Assembly: GCF_003865015.1 (NCBI RefSeq)
Contig: NZ_BHVV01000008.1
Coordinates: forward strand, 434,001 to 498,000
Direction of reading: 5' to 3'
From: Sulfurisoma sediminicola
GTDB lineage: Bacteria > Pseudomonadota > Gammaproteobacteria > Burkholderiales > Rhodocyclaceae
Length of the DNA: 64,000 nucleotides
Position numbers and translations under genes: made by a program. This document shows, piece after piece, positions 1 to 7,193 of the stretch. Numbering within the stretch: position 1 is the first letter of the stretch; the number at the start of each line of letters is the position of its first letter. The notes below the pieces were generated by a model. That model had not been told where the DNA came from. It did no database searches and was given only the letters and a program-made list of their open reading frames with translations.

Positions 1-1578
1 GTTGGTGCCGACCTTGTAGCGCACGCCCGGCTTCAGCTTGTCGGCCGAGATGGCGACGACGTAGTGCGGCTCGCCCAGCGGCAGCGGCATGTCGTAGAGG
101 AGCTGCATCTTGTCGTTGCTGATGTCGATCAGCTGGTGGTTCTGCGGATGCAGCGGACCCACCGGATTGAAACGATCGATCGACAGCTTGTTCAGCGCGA
201 CCAGATAACGGCCTTTCGGATCGACGGAATCGCCTTCCATGGTCATCAGGTGACCGATGTTGTAATGGACGGAGATCTTGTCGAGCACCTTGCCTTCGCA
301 GTAGTTCCACTTCGCGACCTGGCTGTCGACATACAGGGAGGTATATGCGATGCAAGGCTTGGAGTCGTACTGCGTGTGCAGGGGGCCGAGGCCGAGTTGC
401 ACCTGGGTGTGCAACGTGTCCTTCATGCTCAGCACCGGGATGCCGTACGGATCCTTGGACTCGAACTTGCCGGCCTTGATGGCGGCCATGATCTTCTCGA
501 AGGAATACACGGACACGTGGGTGTCGAGCTTGCCGGCGACGACCAGCATCTTGCCGTCCGGCGTGACATCGACGCCGTGCGGCGACTTGGGCTCGGGAAT
601 CAGGAAGAGGATGCCTTCCTTGATGGCCGTTTCCATCATCAGCACGTCGTGGCCGTTGATCTTCTTGGCCTTGCCGGCCTTGACCAGTTCGGCGGCCTTC
701 TTCCAGTTGATCACGTGCAGGTAGTCGGTGTCCTTGGCGGAGCAGCCGGCTTCGTACGGCGGACGACCCTTCTCGATGCCGCCGACGTAACGCTCGGAGC
801 AGAAGGAGTTGGTGAACGACCAGCCGTCGGACGGGCCCTTGCCGGCGTCGGAAAGGTCCTGCGAATAGGGCGGCAGTTCGAGCGAGAAGGACTCTTTCTC
901 GACGATGCGGCCTTCCTTGCGGTCGAACTTCCAGTAGGTGACGCCGCCGCGATACTTCTCGTTGAACTCTTCGAGCGGGAAGAACTTCTTGTTCTCCAGC
1001 GGCGAAGCGTACTGCGCGGCCTCGATCACGTACTCGGTATTCGGGGTGACGAAGGCGCCGCCGTGCTCGGACTTGAAGATCGGGTTGACCACGATCTGCT
1101 TGGTCTCGAAGTCGCGCAGGTCGAGCACCGCCAGGCGCGGGTTGGCCTTGTCGTTGATGAACAGATACTGGCCGTCGTACTTGCCCTGGGTCTCGGAGAT
1201 CGCCGGGTGGTGGGTGTCGCCCCAGGTGATATCCTTGCCGTCGATGCGGCCCTGTTTCAGCACGGCCTTCGACTCTTCGTCGAAGCCGTAGCCCTGCCAG
1301 GGCTCGGGCGTGAACACGCCGATGTACTTGAGGATGCGCATCGAGGGGATGCCGTAGACGATGATCTGGCCCGACTGACCGCCGGAGCTGAAGGCGATGA
1401 AGTCATCGCGCTTGCCGGTGGGGACGTAGGTCTTGGAAGCGGCCAGCAGATCCTGTTGGCTCAAATTGCGACGCTTCATCACGTCCTGCAGGGACTCTGC
1501 CGACCACGATGCGGCCGCCGCGAGCCCGAGACCCGCCGCCAGCAGCAGCGAGGTGGACCGCACTGCAAATTTCTTCAT
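1..1578 (-). CDS. nosZ: Nitrous-oxide reductase, clade II, C-terminus cut off by window edge
   Basis: Periplasmic copper enzyme that reduces N2O to N2, the last step of denitrification. The 526 codons present cover the signal peptide and most of the beta-propeller that holds the CuZ cluster; the C-terminal cupredoxin domain with CuA lies outside the window. The first 28 residues form a Sec-type signal peptide without a twin-arginine motif. The copper-ligand segment reads DTHHPA (His123, His124), the short DxHH form rather than DxHHxH; both traits mark the clade II (atypical) branch. Another conserved His lies in GEPHY near residue 505. The ATG is preceded by a GGGAGAAA ribosome site. It diverges from the copper-protein gene at 1761 across a 182-base region with FNR-like and RegA-like palindromes. 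The nos accessory genes normally found downstream would lie beyond base 1. Confidence 0.95.
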   Translation of the reverse strand, partial: MKKFAVRSTSLLLAAGLGLAAAASWSAESLQDVMKRRNLSQQDLLAASKTYVPTGKRDDFIAFSSGGQSGQIIVYGIPSMRILKYIGVFTPEPWQGYGFDEESKAVLKQGRIDGKDITWGDTHHPAISETQGKYDGQYLFINDKANPRLAVLDLRDFETKQIVVNPIFKSEHGGAFVTPNTEYVIEAAQYASPLENKKFFPLEEFNEKYRGGVTYWKFDRKEGRIVEKESFSLELPPYSQDLSDAGKGPSDGWSFTNSFCSERYVGGIEKGRPPYEAGCSAKDTDYLHVINWKKAAELVKAGKAKKINGHDVLMMETAIKEGILFLIPEPKSPHGVDVTPDGKMLVVAGKLDTHVSVYSFEKIMAAIKAGKFESKDPYGIPVLSMKDTLHTQVQLGLGPLHTQYDSKPCIAYTSLYVDSQVAKWNYCEGKVLDKISVHYNIGHLMTMEGDSVDPKGRYLVALNKLSIDRFNPVGPLHPQNHQLIDISNDKMQLLYDMPLPLGEPHYVVAISADKLKPGVRYKVGTN

Positions 1579-1760
1579 AATTTTCTCCCGTTTATAAACA
1601 ATGACTTGCGTCACCCGATGCAGCCACTTCAAACTGCAATCGCCATGCGGCAAAATGCCACTGCGGCAATATGACGCGGACTTTATGACCTTTGGTGCGG
1701 GAACGGTTTGACTTGGGTCAAGTCCCTTGCTGCTTCCCTGCACAAGAATCGCGCCTTCCC
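1579..1760. promoter_or_regulatory. Divergent control region between nosZ and the copper-chaperone operon
   Basis: This 182-base spacer contains three palindromes. TTGAC-TTGG-GTCAA at 1708-1721 is a near-perfect FNR/DNR-type site; a promoter activated from it at -41.5 would start nosZ transcription near 1673, leaving a 95-base leader. GCGGCAATATGACGC at 1663-1677 matches the published RegR/RegA pattern GNGRCRTTNNGNCGC at all but one fixed position. ATGAC-TTGC-GTCAC at 1601-1614 is a weaker FNR-like palindrome, too close to the nosZ start for ordinary activation. Anaerobic and redox control of nosZ is inferred from these sites. Confidence 0.6.
1708..1721. promoter_or_regulatory. FNR/DNR-type box TTGAC-N4-GTCAA
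   Basis: Perfect 5+4+5 inverted repeat matching the Crp/Fnr-family consensus TTGAT-N4-ATCAA in 8 of 10 positions. It lies 40 bases before the ATG at 1761 and 130 bases before nosZ, so geometry favours nosZ as the activated promoter. The FNR-like regulator at 3385-4107 or a regulator elsewhere could bind it. Confidence 0.6.
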
Positions 1761-2234
1761 ATGACCCCGAATAAGAAGATCCTGATGGACCTTGCCGCGA
1801 TTCTCGGCATCGTCCTGATCGCGGTGATCGGCTACAAGCTGTCGCCGTTGCTCATGCCCAAGGCCGACGTGAGTGCCGTCTCAGAAGCGGGCTGCGACCT
1901 GCACAAGCGTGCCTGCGCGGCGACGATGACCGGCGGCGGCCGCATCGAGCTGTCGATCGCGCCACGACCGATCCCGATGGTCATGCCGCTGCAGGTCGAG
2001 GTGAAAACCTCCGGACTGGAGGCTGCCAAGGTCGAGGTCGACTTCGCCGGCGTGGACATGAACATGGGTTACAACCGGCCCGAACTCGCCGCCGTCGGGC
2101 CAGGCCTGTTCCGGGCCGAGGCCATGCTGCCGGTCTGCGTCACCGGCAAGATGGCCTGGCAGGCGACGGTGATCGTCGAGGCGGGGCGGCAGCGCATCGC
2201 CGCGCCCTTCCGTTTCAACTCGGTGCCCGATTGA
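1761..2234 (+). CDS. Membrane-anchored exported protein of unknown function, copper operon
   Basis: 157 residues with one N-terminal membrane anchor (about residues 10-30) followed by a domain of roughly 120 residues outside the cytoplasm. The domain has the layout of FixH/YtkA-like beta-sandwich proteins: PLQVEV, a central DMNMGYN segment with two Met residues that could bind copper, and a late LPVCVTGK segment. I do not recognise a named family with certainty. The ATG at 1761 was chosen because an upstream GTG-type extension would run through the FNR box at 1708-1721. It is the first gene of a tight three-gene operon with SCO1 (one-base overlap) and PCuAC, which suggests a role in copper delivery or cytochrome oxidase assembly. 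Confidence 0.7.
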   Translation: MTPNKKILMDLAAILGIVLIAVIGYKLSPLLMPKADVSAVSEAGCDLHKRACAATMTGGGRIELSIAPRPIPMVMPLQVEVKTSGLEAAKVEVDFAGVDMNMGYNRPELAAVGPGLFRAEAMLPVCVTGKMAWQATVIVEAGRQRIAAPFRFNSVPD

Positions 2235-2863
2235 TGTCCAACCGCATGCTGCTCGTCCTGATCGGCGTTCTCGCGGCAGCGATCGTCGGCCTCGCACTGC
2301 TCTGGAACCCGGCGCCGCCAACCGCCACGGCACCTCACGCCGCCCTGCCCGCCGCCACTCCGAGCGGGGGCGATTTCACCCTGCAGTCGGCCACCGGCCC
2401 TGTCTCGCTCAGGGACTTCCGTGGCAAAGTGGTGCTGGTTTACTTCGGCTATACCTACTGTCCCGACATCTGCCCGACTTCGCTGACGGCGACGGCGCAG
2501 GCTTTGGGCCGACTGGCGCCCGCCGAACTCGCGCAAGTGCAGACGATCTTCATCTCGGTCGACCCGGAACGCGACACGCCGAACCGCCTCAAGGAGTACG
2601 GCGCGTTCTTCCATCCCTCCATCATCGGCATCACCGGCGCGCCGGCCGAGATCGCCGAAGTCGCCCGGCGCTACGGCGCCAGCTACGCGAAGCAGCAACT
2701 CGCAGGCGCCTCGAACTACGTCGTCGACCACTCGGCACTGACCTACGTCGTCGCCCCCGACGGTCGGCTGGTCGGCGCCCTGCCCCACGCCGCGCCGCCG
2801 GAAAAGGTCGTCACCGAAATCCGCAAATGGCTTTCCACTTCAACTCAAGGAGCAACGCAATGA
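2234..2863 (+). CDS. SCO1/SenC family copper chaperone
   Basis: 209-residue thioredoxin-fold protein that carries copper, or reduces cysteines, for assembly of CuA centres in oxidases and in NosZ. An N-terminal signal anchor covers about residues 4-24. The family's metal site is complete: the CxxxC motif in YCPDICPT, and the distal His in VVDHSAL. VDPERDTP is also a SCO signature. The ATG at 2234 overlaps the preceding stop by one base, and its own stop overlaps the PCuAC start as ATGA. A second SCO1 gene lies at 32003. Being next to nosZ and PCuAC suggests it serves CuA insertion into NosZ, a terminal oxidase, or both. Confidence 0.93.
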   Translation: MSNRMLLVLIGVLAAAIVGLALLWNPAPPTATAPHAALPAATPSGGDFTLQSATGPVSLRDFRGKVVLVYFGYTYCPDICPTSLTATAQALGRLAPAELAQVQTIFISVDPERDTPNRLKEYGAFFHPSIIGITGAPAEIAEVARRYGASYAKQQLAGASNYVVDHSALTYVVAPDGRLVGALPHAAPPEKVVTEIRKWLSTSTQGATQ

Positions 2864-3354
2864 AACGATTCGCCCTTTCTCTCGCCGCCTCGCTCGCCGT
2901 GCTGTCGGCGCCGACTTTTGCCGCCGGCACCGCCGACTCGATCAGCGTCGTCGATCCCTACGTGCGCCTGGCGCCTCCCGGCGCCACGACCACCGGCGCC
3001 TTCATGGTGATAAAGAACGGCGGCACCAAGGACGTGAAGGTGGTCAAGGCCGACAACCCGGCCTCGAAGGCGACTGAACTGCACACCCATATCGACGAAG
3101 GCGGCGTCATGAAGATGCGCCCGGTCAAGGACATCGAGGTGAAGGCCAAGGGCGAGACTTCACTCAAGCCCGGCGGCCTGCACGTGATGATGATTGAGCC
3201 GAAGGCGATGAAGGAAGGCGACATCGTGCCCATCACCCTGACCTTCGACGACGGCAGCACGAAGAAGGTCGACGCCAAGGTGATGAAGCCGACTGCCGCC
3301 GCGATGCCCATGGGTGGCATGAGCGGCCACGACATGAGCCAGCACAAGCACTGA
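2860..3354 (+). CDS. Periplasmic copper chaperone PCuAC family
   Basis: 164-residue exported Cu(I) chaperone (DUF461 family). A signal peptide ends near AAG at residues 21-23. The copper motif of the family, H-M-rich spacing of the type HxnMxnHxM, is visible as ELHTHIDEGGVMKM followed about 24 residues later by LHVMMIEPKAM. A His/Met-rich tail (MPMGGMSGHDMSQHKH) may provide extra copper sites. Family members pass Cu(I) to CuA sites and cooperate with SCO proteins, the gene directly upstream with a 4-base overlap. A good AAGGAGCAACGCA ribosome site precedes the ATG. The gene ends at a hairpin shared with the convergent regulator gene. Confidence 0.93.
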   Translation: MKRFALSLAASLAVLSAPTFAAGTADSISVVDPYVRLAPPGATTTGAFMVIKNGGTKDVKVVKADNPASKATELHTHIDEGGVMKMRPVKDIEVKAKGETSLKPGGLHVMMIEPKAMKEGDIVPITLTFDDGSTKKVDAKVMKPTAAAMPMGGMSGHDMSQHKH

Positions 3355-3362
3355 TGTTCCCG

Positions 3363-3385
3363 GCGGCGCGCTTTTGCCGCGCCGC
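3363..3385. terminator. Hairpin between convergent genes, possible bidirectional terminator
   Basis: GCGGCGCG at 3363-3370 pairs with CGCGCCGC at 3378-3385 across a CTTTTGC loop. It fills the 30-base gap between the convergent PCuAC and FNR-like genes. There is no downstream T-run, so intrinsic termination is only a possibility. Confidence 0.4.
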
Positions 3386-4107
3386 TAACCTTCCTGCGAG
3401 ATTTTCTCCAGCGCGGCGATGTCGCCGCGGAAGTGGCGGCTGGCGGCGCCGCTGCCGCTTTTGACCAGGAAGCCCTGGCGTACGAACTCGGAGACGATGC
3501 GGCTCACCGTCTCGGGCGTGCTGCCGATGATCGCCGCCATGTCGTCCACGCTGAAGCGGTGGATGCGGTCGCCGCTGCCGACGCGCAGGCGCAGCAGCAG
3601 CCGCGCCATGCGCGTGCGCGCCGGCGTGGTGCCCCCGACCAGCTCGGATAGCCAGGCCTCCGCCTCGCGCAGGGCATCCTGTGACTTCTGGAACAGGCGC
3701 GCCTGCAAGGCGCTGTGCTGGGCGACAAAGCGGCGAAAATAGGCGATGGGAATGCGACAGGCGCGCACGTCGCCGACGGCAACGGCTGCGTGCTCGTAAT
3801 GGTCGGCGAAAGCCGACTCGAAGCCGGCGACGTCGCCGACCTTGAGCACGCGCACGATGTGCTCGCCGCCGGCCGGATCGTAGCGCACCATCTTCACGGC
3901 GCCGGCCCGGATGCAATAGACCGCCTCGGTCGGCACGCCCATGCCGAAGATCGTCGCGCCGTGGCCGTAGTCGAAGTCGTCGATGCCGGCATGGAAATCG
4001 ACCAGATCCTCGAGCGTGACGTCGGAGCAGACCATGTCCTGCCGCAGGGCGCAGGCGAAGCAGTTGCTGCGACCTTGGCAGCGGACTTGTGGCGGATGTT
4101 TTGACAT
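3385..4107 (-). CDS. Crp/Fnr family transcription regulator with N-terminal cysteine cluster
   Basis: 240-residue regulator: an N-terminal cysteine cluster (C-x5-C-x2-C-x7-C, residues about 10-27), a cyclic-nucleotide-type beta-barrel, a dimer helix, and a winged helix-turn-helix with recognition segment STPETVSRI. The cysteine spacing resembles that of oxygen-sensing [4Fe-4S] FNR proteins, so an iron-sulfur switch is likely but not proven. ATG at 4107 was preferred over a TTG three codons upstream. It sits downstream of the two NosL genes on the same strand and opposite the nosZ copper operon, and is a natural candidate to bind the TTGAC/TTGAT-type palindromes scattered through this window. 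Confidence 0.88.
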   Translation of the reverse strand: MSKHPPQVRCQGRSNCFACALRQDMVCSDVTLEDLVDFHAGIDDFDYGHGATIFGMGVPTEAVYCIRAGAVKMVRYDPAGGEHIVRVLKVGDVAGFESAFADHYEHAAVAVGDVRACRIPIAYFRRFVAQHSALQARLFQKSQDALREAEAWLSELVGGTTPARTRMARLLLRLRVGSGDRIHRFSVDDMAAIIGSTPETVSRIVSEFVRQGFLVKSGSGAASRHFRGDIAALEKISQEG

Positions 4108-4162
4108 GGAGTGCAATGATAACCCGTCGACCGAAAAGTCGGCTCCGGCGGGACGGCGAACC

Positions 4163-4660
4163 TCAAAACCTGCCGTCGTCGAGATTCGTCGGCAGGTCCT
4201 TCGTCACCTGATCGAAGGTGAGCACCTTGCGGCCCTTGTGTTCCTTCAGGAAATCGGCGGCATCTTCCTTCGAAGCCAGCGGCACGAACTCGTGGCCCAT
4301 CGGGCCGAGCACGTCGGAACCCGTGACGTACCAGGCCTTGCGCGCATCCATGCGCTGCAGGTTGTAGAAGTCGGTGACCCAGATCACCGCCATGTCCTCG
4401 CGCTTGTGGCCGGCCGCATATTTCGCCGGATCGAACCAGAACTTGAACATGTCCTTGGCGCCGTCGAAATGGTGGACGTGGCCGTCCTTGTAAACGATGG
4501 TCGCGACCCAGTTGGAATATTTCGACACCAGCATGCCGCAGACCGGGCACAGATCCTTCGGCCCCGGCTTCGGCCCCGGCTTCGGCGGCAGCGCCTGGGC
4601 GACGGCGAGCGCCGTCCAGGCGGCGAGCAGCAGCGCAAGAAGAAAGCGCCTCACTCTCAC
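4163..4660 (-). CDS. nosL: NosL family copper-binding protein
   Basis: 165-residue exported protein of the NosL family, which binds Cu(I) and helps assemble the CuZ centre of NosZ. The signal peptide ends near AVAQA (residues 18-22); there is no clear lipobox cysteine at that point, whereas many NosL proteins are lipoproteins. The family core begins LCPVCGMLVSKY, with C-x2-C-G-M, and later shows a GHVHHFDGAKDM segment. The likely start is a GTG overlapping the stop of the upstream NosL-like gene by three bases, so the two are co-translated. It is placed close to nosZ but on the other side of the FNR-like regulator. Confidence 0.9.
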   Translation of the reverse strand: MRVRRFLLALLLAAWTALAVAQALPPKPGPKPGPKDLCPVCGMLVSKYSNWVATIVYKDGHVHHFDGAKDMFKFWFDPAKYAAGHKREDMAVIWVTDFYNLQRMDARKAWYVTGSDVLGPMGHEFVPLASKEDAADFLKEHKGRKVLTFDQVTKDLPTNLDDGRF

Positions 4661-4661
4661 A

Positions 4662-5267
4662 TCAGCCCTTCTGCTGCTCCATCATCTTCTTGCGGCGCTC
4701 GGCGCGGTTCTTGCGGATGCGGCTGACATCCTTAGACATGTCGGTATAGGCTACGAGCAGCGCCTGGTCGAACTTGACCAGCTCGCCGCCGTTGGCGGCC
4801 TGGGCCGCCTTGGCCGCGGCTTCCGTGCCATAAGCCACCTTGCTGTTGGCGGTCATCACGCCGGGCAGCTTGCTGCCGACGAGGAAGGTCGCCTTGTCGA
4901 CCTCCACCAGCGGCTTCACCTCGCCGGCCGCCGCATTGTCGCCGACCCACAGTACCTTCGGCTCGCGGTCGACGTTGAGCGCGAGGCTGATCGCCGTGCA
5001 ATGCAGCGAGCAGGTGCCGTCGGCGAGGTCGTCGCTGTACTGCACCAGCATGCGCGAGTGGTGATACTGCTTGCGGTCCATGCCGCAGTAGGGGCATTTC
5101 GGGTATTTCTCGATGTCGTTTTCATTGGCCTTGGCGTCGGCCGGCTTCTTCGGGATGAACTGCGCCGGCGTGCCATCGGCGGGGCAAGCCTGCTGGGCGT
5201 GGCTGTTGGCGGCGACGAGGCCGACGCCGGCGGCGAGCGAGAATTTGAACAGATCGCGGCGATCCAT
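4662..5267 (-). CDS. Second NosL-family exported protein
   Basis: 201 residues. The N-terminus MDRRDLFKFSLAAGVGLVAA has an RR-x-x-FKF Tat-like signal followed by a hydrophobic stretch. The mature part carries the NosL core KCPYCGMDRKQY (C-x2-C-G-M) plus a C-S-L-H-C element (CSLHCTAI) and a basic C-terminus (RIRKNRAERRKKM). It is longer than the neighbouring NosL and probably binds copper in the periplasm. The ATG at 5267 has an AAAGGAG ribosome site; an upstream start at 5306 lacks one. It heads an operon with nosL, and a strong RegA-type palindrome lies 68 bases upstream of the start. Confidence 0.82.
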   Translation of the reverse strand: MDRRDLFKFSLAAGVGLVAANSHAQQACPADGTPAQFIPKKPADAKANENDIEKYPKCPYCGMDRKQYHHSRMLVQYSDDLADGTCSLHCTAISLALNVDREPKVLWVGDNAAAGEVKPLVEVDKATFLVGSKLPGVMTANSKVAYGTEAAAKAAQAANGGELVKFDQALLVAYTDMSKDVSRIRKNRAERRKKMMEQQKG

Positions 5268-5334
5268 GATGCAGCTCCTTTCGAGGACATTAATGCGCTG
5301 CACCAATGCTAGCGCCGGATCGCATGGCGACCTT

Positions 5335-5349
5335 GCGACATGTTGTCGC
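5335..5349. promoter_or_regulatory. RegR/RegA-type palindrome before the NosL operon
   Basis: GCGACATGTTGTCGC, inside the perfect 17-base palindrome TGCGACATGTTGTCGCA (5334-5350), fits the RegR box pattern GNGRCRTTNNGNCGC except at one position. It precedes the NosL pair by 68 bases. A close relative (TGCGGCATATTGCCGCA) precedes the copper operon at 32831. RegA and RegB are encoded at 38371-40175. Binding is inferred. Confidence 0.5.
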
Positions 5350-5376
5350 AGGAACCCGCGTGCCTGGGTTCTGCCA

Positions 5377-5853
5377 TCACTCGATCGGCTGCCAGCCCGG
5401 GTGGGCGAAGTACTTGCCGTAGCTGTTCAACGCCAAGGCGGCACGGTGTGCGGCGTCCGCCGGTTGGCCGGCAGCCTTGCCCTGCATCACCTCGGCGGCG
5501 CCGGCAAGATCGGCGATGACGATGTGCAGCATGGCGTCGGCCTTGGGCTCCAGCTTGCACTGGCTGACGATGGCGCCGATCTGCCCTTCGATGGATTTGC
5601 CCAGCGCGGCATAGTCCTCCCTGGCGAGACTGCCCTTGTGGATCGCATGCAGTTTGCCCGCCAGTTCGGCACGCATCGCGGCCATGGCCTGGCGCAGGGT
5701 TGCGTCGCTCGCCCACTTCTTGCCCTGGTTGAGCTGCAGTTTGGCGGGTGCCGCCTCATGTCGATGGTCGTGCGATTCCGCGGCCTTTGCTGGAATCGCG
5801 GCGCCGATGCTCACTCCGCTCAGCAGGGCGATGAACAGGTTGCAGCGCTTCAT
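5377..5853 (-). CDS. Small exported His-containing protein of unknown function
   Basis: 158 residues with a clear signal peptide (cleavage near AKAAE, residue 24), a His-rich start of the mature chain (ESHDHRHE) and a helical body containing LNQGKKWASDATLRQAM and a C-terminal YGKYFAHPGWQP. Homologues in denitrifying betaproteobacteria are, as far as I recall, sometimes labelled DnrO, but I cannot verify this and assign no function. The His clusters suggest metal binding. An AAAGGAG ribosome site precedes the ATG. It follows the FmdE-like gene by 12 bases and is probably co-transcribed with it. Confidence 0.75.
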   Translation of the reverse strand: MKRCNLFIALLSGVSIGAAIPAKAAESHDHRHEAAPAKLQLNQGKKWASDATLRQAMAAMRAELAGKLHAIHKGSLAREDYAALGKSIEGQIGAIVSQCKLEPKADAMLHIVIADLAGAAEVMQGKAAGQPADAAHRAALALNSYGKYFAHPGWQPIE

Positions 5854-5865
5854 TGAAGTCTCCTT

Positions 5866-6489
5866 TCAGGGCTGGGGGAAGACGCAGATGACCTCGGGGT
5901 CGTCGGCATGGTCGAGCAACAGGCGGCGCACGCGCCCCTGCCAGAGTTCGCGGAATTCGCTCGTCTCCGCCGGGCTGGCCGCTCCGATCAGGCACAGCGA
6001 CATCAGGCGGGACGTGCGCGGATCGCCGGGGACCCGATCGAGCCGCGCCGCTGCCTCGACCGCGGCACCGCCGTCGAGGCGGGTGTAGCGCACATCGCCG
6101 GCGGCGAGCGCCTGACCAAAGAACAGCCGGTCGCGCCGGTTGAAATGACCGCCGATTCCACGAAAGCCGCTGTCCTCCGTGGCGCCGGTGATCAGGGTGG
6201 CGACCGCCGCCATGACGCCGGTCACCCCGGCATCGCGCGGTTCGCGGAAATCGACCCGGAGGTTGCCGCGCTCGGGCAGCGCCTCGGGGTAGAGGGCCTT
6301 GAGCGCCGCCCGCGTCATCAGGAAGGCGGCCGCCACCGTCGGGCAGGAGTGGCCGGCCAGGCGCACCGCATCGGCGTAGCGGTATTCGATGAGCCCGCCG
6401 GCCGCGGCGCCGAGAAATTCCGCCAGCGGGTCGACAACCGGGATGGGGGGAGCGGCGGCGAAGAAGTCCGGAAACTGGCTTGGATTCAT
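5866..6489 (-). CDS. FmdE-like protein
   Basis: 207 residues. The segment YADAVRLAGHSCPTVAAAFLMTRAAL resembles the Cys/His element of FmdE-type proteins, a family named from an operon for molybdenum formylmethanofuran dehydrogenase whose bacterial members have no settled function. A second cysteine lies in SLCLIGAASP and a third near the end (VICVFPQP). No signal peptide. ATG at 6489 was chosen over the upstream extension to 6513. It diverges from the TetR-exporter genes and is followed by the small His-containing exported protein. Metal binding is inferred only. Confidence 0.6.
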   Translation of the reverse strand: MNPSQFPDFFAAAPPIPVVDPLAEFLGAAAGGLIEYRYADAVRLAGHSCPTVAAAFLMTRAALKALYPEALPERGNLRVDFREPRDAGVTGVMAAVATLITGATEDSGFRGIGGHFNRRDRLFFGQALAAGDVRYTRLDGGAAVEAAARLDRVPGDPRTSRLMSLCLIGAASPAETSEFRELWQGRVRRLLLDHADDPEVICVFPQP

Positions 6490-6525
6490 GATGGTCTTGA
6501 TCGAAGGCGGCACAGACGATAGGAT

Positions 6526-6539
6526 AGTAACAAGTTACT
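6526..6539. promoter_or_regulatory. Candidate TetR operator, palindrome AGTAAC-AA-GTTACT
   Basis: Perfect 6+2+6 inverted repeat AGTAACAAGTTACT in the gap between the divergent FmdE-like gene (start 6489) and the TetR gene. Its position directly before the regulator, and a TTAC-rich flank, are typical of TetR autoregulation. No experimental support is available here. Confidence 0.5.
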
Positions 6540-6629
6540 TACTTTTCAAGCGATGCCAACGATAAAAAATCACTGCCCGAGGCAAGCGAAAAACGCCGCC
6601 GCCTTCCCGCCGGCGAGCGCCGCCGAGAG

Positions 6630-7193
6630 GTGGTCGCCGCCGTCGTCGAGCTGGCGCGCGACCACGGCCCCGACGCGATCACGACGCAAGCCATCGCCGA
6701 CCGCATCGGCGTCACCCATGGCGCGCTGTTCCGCCACTTCCCGGACAAGGCCGCGATGTGGGCCGCCGTGTTCGACTGGGTGCAGGCCGAACTCGGCGAA
6801 GTCGTCGGCGAGGCCTTCGCGGCCGGCGGCGAGCCGCTCGCCATCCTCGAACGCGTCTTTCTCGCCCATGTCGGCTTCGTCGCCAGCCATCCCGGCGTGC
6901 CGCGCATCCTGTTTCACGAATTGCAGCGCCCGGTCGATTCGGAATTCCACGAGCGCGTACGGCAGATGGTCGGCGCATACCGTCAGCGGCTCTGCGCGCT
7001 GCTGGTGCTGGCAAAAGAGCACGGCCAGCTGCCGGCCAGGCTCGACGAGGAAGCCGCCGCGGTGCTGTTTCTCGGCACGGTGCAAGGCCTGGTGGTACAA
7101 AGCACGCTGTTTCGCGGTGAGGCCGGCATGCAGTCGGCCGCCCGCCGCATCTTTCCCTTGCTGCTGAACGGCTTTCGCGGAGTGAACGCATGA
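6630..7193 (+). CDS. TetR family regulator of the adjacent exporter, 5' end probably frameshifted
   Basis: From the first usable in-frame start (GTG 6630) this encodes 187 residues: a helix-turn-helix (ITTQAIADRIGVTHGALFRHF, residues about 17-38) and a ligand/dimer domain. The frame stays open upstream to 6531 and encodes KRRRLPAGERRREVV, which looks like the normal TetR N-terminus, but that stretch has no ATG, GTG or TTG. A good ATG at 6553 lies in the neighbouring frame and would join it if the A6 run at 6564-6569 had one more A. Either the start is GTG 6630 or the gene carries a one-base deletion. Its stop overlaps the HlyD start (ATGA), so it is co-transcribed with the exporter. Confidence 0.8.
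   Translation: MVAAVVELARDHGPDAITTQAIADRIGVTHGALFRHFPDKAAMWAAVFDWVQAELGEVVGEAFAAGGEPLAILERVFLAHVGFVASHPGVPRILFHELQRPVDSEFHERVRQMVGAYRQRLCALLVLAKEHGQLPARLDEEAAAVLFLGTVQGLVVQSTLFRGEAGMQSAARRIFPLLLNGFRGVNA

Noticed and set aside
1601-1614. ATGAC-TTGC-GTCAC as the activating FNR site of nosZ
   Set aside because: It is centred about 30 bases before the ATG, so a -41.5 position would put the transcription start inside the gene.
64-1674. 536-codon open frame on the plus strand across nosZ
   Set aside because: Antisense shadow of nosZ; the translation has no domain and nosZ is unmistakable.
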